NCBI GenBank assembly: GCA_009889585.1
Contig: WUQV01000289.1
Location: 1-19,680, forward strand
DNA: 19,680 bases
DNA from: Candidatus Bathyarchaeota archaeon
GTDB taxonomy: Archaea > Thermoproteota > Bathyarchaeia > Bathyarchaeales > WUQV01
Direction of reading: 5' to 3'
Under the pieces are notes generated by a model. That model had not been told where the DNA came from. It did no database searches and was given only the letters and a program-made list of their open reading frames with translations. Of this stretch, positions 1 through 6,774 are shown in pieces (position 1 is the stretch's first letter; every line of letters starts with the position of its first letter). The translations under genes and the position numbers were made by a program.

Positions 1-405
1 CACGTCGACGGGCGATTTCGAAGGCCGGTCGAAGCCCGCCTTCCCATCCGACGAAGGGGTTCACCGTCACGGCCTTAAACCCGACGTTGAAGAATAGCTC
101 CGCCATCGCCCGGTTCACATGCCCTACGTCGTTCAACTTACAATCCATTACCGCTGACAGCCCGTAATCGTCGGCTAACCTTAGGACCTTTCGTAAGCGA
201 TCGAACGACTCCAGCGTCAAGACGGATGGATATCCGAACTTGATGGCGCAGGCGAACGGGTGTACGTCGTCTAACACGGAGGTCGCCCTTGAAAGCAGCT
301 CCTCCGCTTTTGAACGGGGAGGTCTAAGGCGAGGATCACGTTCGACCCCCGTCTCTTAGCGGAGGTCTCTATCTCGCGTTTAAAGGCGGATGCAGCGGAC
401 GTCAA
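1..405 (-). pseudogene. pyrF: Orotidine 5'-phosphate decarboxylase, partial and frameshifted
   Basis: OMP decarboxylase makes UMP, the last step of de novo pyrimidine synthesis. Read on the minus strand from a TTG at 403-405, the N-terminal frame gives the first-strand motif ILALDLP. It then runs into a stop unless one base is added to the run of four T (plus strand, 308-311). From 307 downward the next frame carries the family signature DCKLNDVGHVNRAM (the DxKxxD catalytic array) and later VNPFVGWEGGL. The protein is cut by the window edge after about 130 residues, so the C-terminal phosphate-binding loop is not visible. The identification is firm; whether the frameshift is real or a homopolymer sequencing error is open. 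A TATA-like CTTTTTAGC lies about 24 bases upstream of the TTG. pyrD sits in the same window at 17983-18891 but is not adjacent. Confidence 0.8.
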
Positions 406-424
406 AGGGCTGATGCAGCCTTAA

Positions 425-433
425 GCTAAAAAG
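425..433 (-). promoter_or_regulatory. TATA-like box for pyrF
   Basis: Read on the minus strand the sequence is CTTTTTAGC, centred about 24 bases upstream of the TTG at 405. That is the spacing expected for an archaeal TATA box driving a leaderless mRNA. It supports the TTG as start, since a stop codon lies just upstream in that frame. Confidence 0.4.
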
Positions 434-477
434 CCTATCATTAGCGTTGCCGACTTTAATCGAAGGCCGACAATCAG

Positions 478-484
478 CTTTTTA
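478..484 (+). promoter_or_regulatory. TATA-like box for the DUF72 gene
   Basis: CTTTTTA lies 26 bases before the ATG at 510. This spacing places the transcription start at or next to the ATG and argues for that start over the in-frame TTG at 447, which would precede the box. Confidence 0.5.
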
Positions 485-509
485 CGGCCTTCGCAAGGTT
501 AAGCTCGGA

Positions 510-1442
510 ATGCTCGTCAAAGTTGGATGTTGCGGCTACCCGACGTCGACGAAGAGCTATTATAACGCATTCCGCCTCGTCGAGTTGAACGTGACGTTTT
601 ATCGATACCCGAGGATCTCAACGGTCGAGGGTTGGAGGAGGAAGGCGCCTGAGGCTTTCGAGTTCACCATCAAGGCCCATCAGGATTTAAGCCATAAGTT
701 CAAGTTGAAAGCCGAGGGGCCTTGCTTTGAAGCATTTGAAAGGATGAAGGCTATTTGCAAGGCCTTAAGGGCTAACGTTTTGCTCATTCAAACCCCTGCA
801 TCATTTAAGCCCGATGAACTAAGGAAGGCGAAGGAGTTCTTCGAAAACGTGAATCGAGAGGGCTTGATCGTTGCGTGGGAGACGAGGGGGTCGGCTTGGG
901 ATCTTCCAGATGTTAGAAAGGAGCTCATCAACGTATTAAGCGAAGTTAATGTCGTACATGTCACAGATCCCCTTAGGGCTGCGCCTGCTTACGTTAACGA
1001 TATCGCCTACTTTCGCTTGCACGGCCTAGGGGATAGCATGTATCGCTATCAGTATGTAGATGAGGAGCTTAAGAGGGTTTATGATATAGTTAAACGGTTG
1101 AATGTGGAGGAAGCCTATATCTTATTTAACAACTTATCCATGTTTAACGATGCGTTAAGGCTCTTACGCTATCTAGAGGTCGGCTCGTTTCCGAGCGTCA
1201 CTGGAGCCCTTGGCATGAAATCTGTGGAGATAGTCATTAAGAGCGTTCGCTATCCGGCCTCTAAGGAGGACCTAATTAAGAAGGTCGGATGGAAGCTAGC
1301 GGAGCTTGAAGGAGGGGAGCAGGTCAGGCTTTCAAAGCTGCTTAAGGCTATACCGTCAAAGATCTATGGAAGCGTTGATGAAGTACTTAAGGAGGTTCGG
1401 CCACTTCTGACGCATCTGGATGACATCCCTACCTCAGGATGA
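510..1442 (+). CDS. DUF72 (YecE-like) TIM-barrel protein with DUF2795-like C-terminal tail
   Basis: DUF72/COG1801 proteins are TIM-barrel-like and of uncertain biochemical role. The reading from ATG 510 begins MLVKVGCCGYP, the usual N-terminal strand of the family, followed by the typical ELNVTFYRYP and FTIKAHQDLSH segments and, later, IVAWETRGSAW and AYFRLHGLG. The in-frame TTG at 447 would add 21 residues with no family counterpart and would start before the TATA-like box, so 510 is preferred (310 aa). The last 60 residues (YPASKEDLI... LSKLLKAIPSKIYGSVDEVL) resemble the small DUF2795 domain, so this may be a DUF72-DUF2795 fusion; that part is inference from pattern. The gene is convergent with phoU and overlaps its 3' end by 14 bases. 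Confidence 0.85.
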   Translation: MLVKVGCCGYPTSTKSYYNAFRLVELNVTFYRYPRISTVEGWRRKAPEAFEFTIKAHQDLSHKFKLKAEGPCFEAFERMKAICKALRANVLLIQTPASFKPDELRKAKEFFENVNREGLIVAWETRGSAWDLPDVRKELINVLSEVNVVHVTDPLRAAPAYVNDIAYFRLHGLGDSMYRYQYVDEELKRVYDIVKRLNVEEAYILFNNLSMFNDALRLLRYLEVGSFPSVTGALGMKSVEIVIKSVRYPASKEDLIKKVGWKLAELEGGEQVRLSKLLKAIPSKIYGSVDEVLKEVRPLLTHLDDIPTSG

Positions 1443-2070
1443 CCCTTTCACCAGTAATCATGTATACGAGGGATTCTCCAACATAAGCTGCATGATCAGC
1501 TATCCTCTCCAAGTGTCTAGCCACTAAGAGATTAGAAACCATACACTTCGTCACGGCAGGAAGCTCCTCAGTTAAGGCATTCAATTGCCCCATGTACATA
1601 TTATCTACGTCATCTTCCATTATGGCTAATGACTTAGCCATTTCTACATCCCGCCTTTTCAACGCCTCCACACTTAGATAAACCATTTTCACAACCTTCT
1701 TAGCCATCTCCTCAAGGGATGCTGGAGGCCTCTCAAGTATAATCGAGGTCATTAGCTTCTTATGAGTAAAGGAAATATCCCAAGCATATCTACAATACCT
1801 CTCGAAGTCATAAGCAATCTTCATATAAGACTTAAGAAGCCTTAAGTCCGAAGCCATCGGTTGATACCTAATGATGAGCTCAACTGCCTTATCTTCAAGC
1901 TCCTGGCCCATGAGGAATACGAGCTCAGATAGAGAGCGAACTCTTTCACTTACGTCAACCATATTCAAAAAACCATCGATAGAGAGGGATACTGCCTCTT
2001 TTGCAGCCTCCCCCATCTTTAACAACATCTTAGTCAATACCTCCAAGCCCACATCTAACGGCCTGCTCAT
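1429..2070 (-). CDS. phoU: Phosphate transport regulator PhoU (short form)
   Basis: PhoU is a cytoplasmic, metal-binding helical protein that damps Pst transport and signals phosphate status. The 213 residues form the usual two tandem three-helix bundles. The family motif appears twice: around residues 70-100 (YQPMASDLRLLKSYMKIAYD then FERYCRYA) and near the C terminus (VARHLERIADHAAYVGE). It is the last gene of the pst operon, 12 bases after pstB, the common placement. A second, longer PhoU with a DNA-binding domain lies across the promoter at 5671-6759, so the two may split signalling and transcriptional roles (inference). Base composition is visibly more AT-rich than in pstB. The stop overlaps the convergent DUF72 gene. 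Confidence 0.92.
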   Translation of the reverse strand: MSRPLDVGLEVLTKMLLKMGEAAKEAVSLSIDGFLNMVDVSERVRSLSELVFLMGQELEDKAVELIIRYQPMASDLRLLKSYMKIAYDFERYCRYAWDISFTHKKLMTSIILERPPASLEEMAKKVVKMVYLSVEALKRRDVEMAKSLAIMEDDVDNMYMGQLNALTEELPAVTKCMVSNLLVARHLERIADHAAYVGESLVYMITGERVILR

Positions 2071-2082
2071 ATCGATGCTTCC

Positions 2083-2847
2083 TCAGCCGAACGCGCCAAT
2101 TACGTACTTCTCAGTCAAGTCGTTCCTCGGGTTCTCGAAGACCTCCTTCGTCGGCCCGTACTCTATGAGCTCACCCCTGTAGATGAAGGCGACGTAATCC
2201 GAGACCCTTGCGGCCTGTTGGACGTTATGCGTGACTATTATCACCGTATAATTCCTAGCGAGCTCACGAATTAACGCCTCTATCTTCGCCGCCGATATGG
2301 GGTCGAGGGCTCCGCAAGGCTCATCCATCAAGAGGATCTCCGGCCTGACGGCGAGGGCCCTCGCTATGCAAAGCCTTTGCTGCTGCCCGCCTGAGAGGTT
2401 GAAGGCAAAATCATTCAACCTATCCTTCACCTCATCCCAAAGGGCCGCTTCCATTAAGCTCCTTTCGACTATCTCACGTAGCTCATAGCTATTGTTGGCC
2501 ATCTTATGTACCCTAGGGCCGAACGCTACGTTCTCGAATATCGACTTTGGGAACGGGTTTGGCTTTTGAAAGACCATGCCGACCCTCCTCCTTAACTCGT
2601 AAACGTCGTAACCGTCGTCGTAAACGTTCTCACCGTCTATGCATACGGCTCCCTTCGTGATGCAGCCCTCTATAAGCTCGTTCATCCTGTTGATGGCCCT
2701 TATGAACGTCGTCTTACCGCAGCCCGATGGCCCCATGATCGCCGTTACGGCATTACCTCTGATCTTTACGTTGATGTCCTTTAGGACGTGATTATCTCCA
2801 AACCAAACGTTTAAGCCTTTAACGTCTACCTTCGCGCCTCCTATCAT
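2083..2847 (-). CDS. pstB: Phosphate ABC transporter ATP-binding protein PstB
   Basis: PstB is the ATPase of the high-affinity phosphate importer, working as a dimer under PstC/PstA. At 254 aa it is full length. Visible motifs are Walker A GPSGCGKTT (39-47), Q-loop MVFQ (91-94), ABC signature LSGGQQQR (151-158), Walker B ILLMDEP (171-177) and the switch histidine in THN (206-208). The region between Walker A and the Q-loop (RMNELIEG) is characteristic of PstB rather than other ABC ATPases. Its ATG overlaps the pstA stop by one base (TGATG), so translation is probably coupled. phoU follows 12 bases downstream. Confidence 0.97.
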   Translation of the reverse strand: MIGGAKVDVKGLNVWFGDNHVLKDINVKIRGNAVTAIMGPSGCGKTTFIRAINRMNELIEGCITKGAVCIDGENVYDDGYDVYELRRRVGMVFQKPNPFPKSIFENVAFGPRVHKMANNSYELREIVERSLMEAALWDEVKDRLNDFAFNLSGGQQQRLCIARALAVRPEILLMDEPCGALDPISAAKIEALIRELARNYTVIIVTHNVQQAARVSDYVAFIYRGELIEYGPTKEVFENPRNDLTEKYVIGAFG

Positions 2848-3722
2848 CAGGCCTCCCTTATTCGCTTTTGATATTTAGCACGGGCGATTAATGCGATCGA
2901 GTTCATGCTTAAGAGGATTGCCAATAACACAATGATGCCAGCTGCTGCTAACCCATGGAACTCCGGCCTAGGCATCGTTATCCAGTTGTAGATCTGGATA
3001 GGCATGACAGTGAATCGATCGAAGGGGCTCAAGGGCACGGACCACGTGAATACGAGGGCGGCTATGGCTATCATAGGGGCTGCCTCTCCGATGGCCCTCG
3101 ACGTCGCCAATATGGCCCCCGTGAGGATGCCCGGCATCGCCGTCGGGAGGACGATACCACGGACGACTTGCCACTTCGTCGCCCCTAACGCATAAGCGCC
3201 CTCTCGATAGATCCTCGGAACGGCTCGAATGGCCTCCCTCGACGAGATTATGATGAGGGGGAGAACGAGCAAGGCTAGCGTGAGCGCGCCCGCGATGATG
3301 CTTCGGCCTAGGCGCATCAACTCCACGAAGAGCCCCAAGCCGAGTATGCCGTAAACTATCGATGGAACTCCAGCCAAGTTAGCGATGATGAACTCTATGA
3401 AGGACGCTAGCTTACCCTTGCGGGTGTACTCCTCTAAGTAAATCGCCGCGCCGACGCCGATGGGAAGTGCGAATAGGATCATGAGCCCTACGACCCAGAC
3501 GCTTCCCCATAAAGCCACCCATATGCCGGCTTCCTTCGGGGAATGCGAGGGAAGGCTTGTCAAGAACCGAATGTTGAGCCATGGAATTGCATCAACTAAG
3601 AGATCGGATAAGAGCGTCATCAAGCTAGCGAGGCCCATCATCGCCATGATGAGACAAGCGACGTAAAGCAAAGCGCCCTTAGCCTTGCGACGGATCCCCT
3701 TATTAAGGAACTTTGTTAACAC
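2847..3722 (-). CDS. pstA: Phosphate ABC transporter permease PstA
   Basis: This is one of the two membrane subunits of the phosphate importer. The 291 residues hold about six hydrophobic segments. The first, near residues 15-40, precedes an extracytoplasmic loop, and the cytoplasmic EAA loop that docks on PstB is seen as REGAYALGATKWQVVRGIVLP about two thirds along. The typical start of the permease core, ALPIGVGAAIYLEEY, is also present. The start is GTG (3720-3722), one base after the pstC stop (TAACGTG), which suggests translational coupling. The gene overlaps pstB by one base. No truncation is seen. Confidence 0.95.
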   Translation of the reverse strand: MLTKFLNKGIRRKAKGALLYVACLIMAMMGLASLMTLLSDLLVDAIPWLNIRFLTSLPSHSPKEAGIWVALWGSVWVVGLMILFALPIGVGAAIYLEEYTRKGKLASFIEFIIANLAGVPSIVYGILGLGLFVELMRLGRSIIAGALTLALLVLPLIIISSREAIRAVPRIYREGAYALGATKWQVVRGIVLPTAMPGILTGAILATSRAIGEAAPMIAIAALVFTWSVPLSPFDRFTVMPIQIYNWITMPRPEFHGLAAAGIIVLLAILLSMNSIALIARAKYQKRIREA

Positions 3723-3723
3723 G

Positions 3724-4626
3724 TTAATACCTCCGGCCTCGCCTTACGACAAGCCGATGGGCTAAGTTGACGACGAACGTGATCAAGAACAGCATAAGCC
3801 CGACTGAGAAGATCGTCCGCCACTCAGGGGTCCCGTAAGGGGTCTCCCCCAAGCTGACTTGGGCGATGTAAGCCGTCATTGTTTGAATGCTTTCAAGAGG
3901 GTTAAGGGTTAGCCTTGGTGTGTAACCAGCGGCTATGGCGACGATCATCGTTTCGCCGATGGCGCGCGAAAGGGCTAGGAGGATTGCCGAAGCTATTCCG
4001 GAGAGGGCAGATGGGATCACGACCTTAAGGATGACCTCGTGCCTTCGGGCCCCTAACGCATAAGCACCCTCTCTAAACGATTGTGGAACGGCCATCATGG
4101 CGTCCTCGCTTAAGGAACAAACCGTCGGCATGATCATCAAGCCCATCGCGAGGCCCGCGCTTAACGCGTTAAAAATGACGATATCAGGGAAGGGCCCTCT
4201 TAAAGTGGGAGTGATGAACGTTAAGGCGAAGTATCCGTAGACAACGGTAGGTATGCCTGCCAACACCTCCAAAGCCGGCTTTAGGAACCTTCGCAGTCGA
4301 TCGGGGGCGTACTCGCTTAGGAACACCGCTCCAAACAATCCCATCGGCACGGCGACGGCAAGCGCGATGGCGGCCACCATAATCGTCCCCCAGATAAGCG
4401 GCAAGATGCCGAAGTACTTCTCTTCGAAGAGCGGCGTCCACCTAGTCTCAGTGAAGAACTCGACGATGGATACCTCACTAAAGAACCAAACGGCCTCGAA
4501 GGCGAACATCCCTAGAATGGAGAACATAGTAAATACGGACATCAAAGCACAAAGAAGGAGGAGTTTCTCGATCGCTCGCTCCTTTAAGCTCATGCGCGAC
4601 TTATACGTCGGCTTTAATCGACGCAT
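3724..4626 (-). CDS. pstC: Phosphate ABC transporter permease PstC
   Basis: This is the partner of PstA in the phosphate channel. The protein is 300 aa with an N-terminal membrane segment near 20-50, the conserved PMGLFGAVFLSEYAP segment, and an EAA loop REGAYALGARRHEVILKVV about two thirds along, followed by SRAIGETM, a PstC/PstA hallmark. It begins with ATG 18 bases after pstS and ends one base before the GTG of pstA. PstC and PstA are distinguished here by operon order and by the longer periplasmic region before the last membrane segments (TPRLTLNPLESIQTMTAYI). Intact. Confidence 0.95.
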   Translation of the reverse strand: MRRLKPTYKSRMSLKERAIEKLLLLCALMSVFTMFSILGMFAFEAVWFFSEVSIVEFFTETRWTPLFEEKYFGILPLIWGTIMVAAIALAVAVPMGLFGAVFLSEYAPDRLRRFLKPALEVLAGIPTVVYGYFALTFITPTLRGPFPDIVIFNALSAGLAMGLMIMPTVCSLSEDAMMAVPQSFREGAYALGARRHEVILKVVIPSALSGIASAILLALSRAIGETMIVAIAAGYTPRLTLNPLESIQTMTAYIAQVSLGETPYGTPEWRTIFSVGLMLFLITFVVNLAHRLVVRRGRRY

Positions 4627-4645
4627 CGGCGATCTACCTTTCCCT

Positions 4646-5581
4646 TCAGCCTTCTAAGCATCGGATCAGCAGCTCGATGCCCTTTTCGTACTCGAGGGCG
4701 GGGAGGGGCACATAACCGACCTCAGCCACTATCCTAAACGCGTTCTTCAAGTAGTATTCAACGAACGAGCGAACTTCGGGACGTCGAAGGGCTGCTTTGT
4801 TCACGTAGATGAACAACGGACGGCTCAACGGGTATCTGCCGCCTAAAATGGTTTCATACGTCGGCTCAACCGGTCCTCCTGTGGCATCGATAGGCACTAT
4901 CTTCAGCTTGTCGGCATTCGCTGCGTAATAGGCGTATCCGAAGTAGCCGAGTGATAGCCTGTCACCGGCGACGCCGAGTACCAACCAATGGTCATCCTCG
5001 CTCGCCGTGTAATCGGTTCTAGAGGCCTTCGCCTTGCCGACGACTACCTCCGTGAAGTAATCAAACGTCCCTGAGTCCGTCCCAGGCCCGTAAAGGCGTA
5101 TGGGTTCGTCAGGCCATGCGGGACGCACGTCCTTCCATTTGAACACGGTGCTCCCGGGCATCCAAATCCTCTTCAACTCCTCGATCGTCAAGCAGTCCAC
5201 CCACCAGTTGTCAGGGTGGACCACGACGGCTATCCCGTCGTAAGCTACCTTAAGCTCGAGGTACTCGATGCCGTTTTTCCTCGCCAACTCCATTTCTGAG
5301 GGGGTTATTGGACGGGAGGCGCTTTGGATCTCCGTCTCTCCTTTCACGAAGCGCTTAAAGCCTCCGCCGGTTCCCGATATGCCGACGTTTATTCTGATGC
5401 TTGGGTTGATCTTCATGAACTCCTCAGCTACGGCTTGAGTTATCAAGAAGACCGTGCTCGATCCATCGGCTTCGATGACGCCCTCTAGCTTCGGAGCCGT
5501 AAGTTGCAGATGGTACGAGTAAGCGCCAATGGCGACTATGATCAATGCGGCAACGGCTGCTGCTATGGCTTTGCGGCTCAT
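4646..5581 (-). CDS. pstS: Phosphate-binding protein PstS
   Basis: This is the extracytoplasmic receptor that captures phosphate for the PstCAB importer. The 311 residues start with an uncleaved or signal-type hydrophobic segment (about 4-22) that would anchor it to the membrane; no lipobox cysteine is seen. Phosphate-contact motifs are all present: ADGSSTV near residue 39, GISGTGGGFKRF near 68-79, the ASRPIT motif, and GPGTDSGTFDYF mid-protein. It is the first gene of the operon and lies next to the divergent control region. The start ATG is preceded by a short purine-rich GGGGA and by a strong TATA box at 5614-5624. The family is firm; anchoring is inferred. Confidence 0.95.
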   Translation of the reverse strand: MSRKAIAAAVAALIIVAIGAYSYHLQLTAPKLEGVIEADGSSTVFLITQAVAEEFMKINPSIRINVGISGTGGGFKRFVKGETEIQSASRPITPSEMELARKNGIEYLELKVAYDGIAVVVHPDNWWVDCLTIEELKRIWMPGSTVFKWKDVRPAWPDEPIRLYGPGTDSGTFDYFTEVVVGKAKASRTDYTASEDDHWLVLGVAGDRLSLGYFGYAYYAANADKLKIVPIDATGGPVEPTYETILGGRYPLSRPLFIYVNKAALRRPEVRSFVEYYLKNAFRIVAEVGYVPLPALEYEKGIELLIRCLEG

Positions 5582-5613
5582 TCCCCTTACGCCGGAAGGG
5601 ATCGAAACTCAAT

Positions 5614-5624
5614 GTTTTATATAG
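5614..5624 (-). promoter_or_regulatory. TATA box of the pst operon
   Basis: On the minus strand this reads CTATATAAAAC, a near-consensus archaeal TATA box 33-43 bases upstream of the pstS ATG. It implies a transcript with a leader of roughly 10 bases. Confidence 0.6.
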
Positions 5625-5625
5625 T

Positions 5626-5633
5626 TTACGTAA
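5626..5633. promoter_or_regulatory. Palindrome TTACGTAA between the divergent promoters
   Basis: A perfect 8-base palindrome lies immediately upstream of the pst TATA box, where archaeal TFB-recognition elements or activator sites sit. It could be half of the phosphate-response control region. No regulator site is known to me with this exact sequence, so function is inference. Confidence 0.3.
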
Positions 5634-5638
5634 GTAAA

Positions 5639-5646
5639 GCATATAG
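5639..5646 (+). promoter_or_regulatory. TATA-like box for the AbrB-PhoU gene
   Basis: The sequence GCATATAG is centred about 28 bases before the ATG at 5671, the spacing for a leaderless transcript. Confidence 0.45.
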
Positions 5647-5656
5647 ATCACCATTT

Positions 5657-5666
5657 GCTATATAGC
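5657..5666. promoter_or_regulatory. Palindrome GCTATATAGC over the regulator's transcription start
   Basis: A perfect 10-base palindrome ends four bases before the AbrB-PhoU ATG and lies downstream of its TATA-like box. A protein bound here would block initiation, so it is a candidate autoregulatory operator for the AbrB-domain protein. Its centre could also serve as an alternative TATA core. Confidence 0.35.
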
Positions 5667-5670
5667 ATGT

Positions 5671-6759
5671 ATGAAACGCGCTTCCCTTAAGCGGCTTAAG
5701 GACCTGGCCGAGGAAACCAGGAAGGTTCAATTAACCGGTAGATCGACGTACGTAATCTCTTTGCCAAAGAGGTGGGCTGTAGAAGCGGGCCTTAAGCCCG
5801 GGAGCCAAGTGTTAATCTCAAGGCAGTCCGGTACGTCGCTTTTGATCTCTGCGACGAAAGGGGAGGAGCCTAAGGAGCTTAAGGAAGCGCTTATCGATGT
5901 AACGAAAGAGGAGAGGGTGGACGCCGTCGAAAGGAAGGTTGCATCTGCGTACTTAGCTGGCTACAGCCTCGTTAGGGTGAGAGCTACCGATGGCATGACG
6001 CCGTTGCAAAGAGCGGCCCTTCGAGACTTCGTGAGGAAAACTCTCATCGGAACCGAGGTTATTTTCGATTCGCCTGAGGAGATGACGTTTCAAGTCCTGC
6101 TTAAATACCCGGAGCTCCCATTGGAGAGCGCCCTTAGGAGGATGTGCCTCATAGCCTCTTCCATGCACGAGGATGCTATCTTCGCCCTGAAGGATTTGAA
6201 CAAGGAGCTAGCCAAGGACGTAGCGGCTAGAGACGATGAAGTGGATCGATTTCATTTCTACATAGTCCGTCAGCTGGAGGCCGCTGCTCAAGACGGAAGG
6301 ATCCTCGACGAAGCTGGCTTATCGAGCCCAAGGGACTGTTTAAGCTACAGGCTCGTCGCTAAATCCGTGGAGCGAATAGCCGATCACGCCGTGAGGATAG
6401 CTGAGAACGTCCTCGCCATGGAGCGAGCTATGGACGATGAGGTCTTCCAAAGGATCGTTGAGATGAGCTCCTTAAGTAGGATAGTGTTCGATAACGCCGT
6501 TAAATCGTTGTTCAAAGGGGATTATGAGTTAGCGGAGGAAACCGTGAAGGAGGCAAAGGATATTACATCTTTTGAACATAAGGTAATGGCCTTCGTCTCC
6601 GAAAGGGTAGACCCTAAAGAGGCGTCAAACGTCAAGTTGATCTTAGAGAGCATTCGAAGGACGGCGGAGTACGCAAGCGATATAGCTGAGATAGTCCTCA
6701 ACTTAAACATCGATCGTATGCTCTCCTCTTTAACGCGAAGTAGAGCTGAATTACGCTAA
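5671..6759 (+). CDS. AbrB-PhoU phosphate regulator (long form)
   Basis: This 362-residue protein joins an N-terminal SpoVT/AbrB swapped-hairpin DNA-binding domain (about residues 17-62: QLTGRSTYVISLPKRWA then GLKPGSQVLI) to a PhoU region of two three-helix bundles (about 115-345). The PhoU repeats show LESALRRMCLIASSMHEDAI, the motif SVERIADHAVRIAEN near 230 and RTAEYASDIAEI near 345. Such AbrB-PhoU proteins are widespread in archaea and usually sit beside pst genes. The sequence thus gives a sensor able to bind DNA, placed divergent to the operon it probably controls; direct repression is inference. Start is ATG 5671; the ATG four bases upstream is out of frame. Convergent with the acyl-CoA synthetase gene, 15 bases apart. 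Confidence 0.9.
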   Translation: MKRASLKRLKDLAEETRKVQLTGRSTYVISLPKRWAVEAGLKPGSQVLISRQSGTSLLISATKGEEPKELKEALIDVTKEERVDAVERKVASAYLAGYSLVRVRATDGMTPLQRAALRDFVRKTLIGTEVIFDSPEEMTFQVLLKYPELPLESALRRMCLIASSMHEDAIFALKDLNKELAKDVAARDDEVDRFHFYIVRQLEAAAQDGRILDEAGLSSPRDCLSYRLVAKSVERIADHAVRIAENVLAMERAMDDEVFQRIVEMSSLSRIVFDNAVKSLFKGDYELAEETVKEAKDITSFEHKVMAFVSERVDPKEASNVKLILESIRRTAEYASDIAEIVLNLNIDRMLSSLTRSRAELR

Positions 6760-6774
6760 TGATGTATGGATGCG

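Noticed and set aside
1871..2182. 103-aa plus-strand ORF over phoU/pstB
   Set aside because: It is serine-rich antisense of two well-identified genes with no motif of its own; the same holds for the other overlapping frames across the pst genes, nop5, pyrD and the acyl-CoA synthetase.
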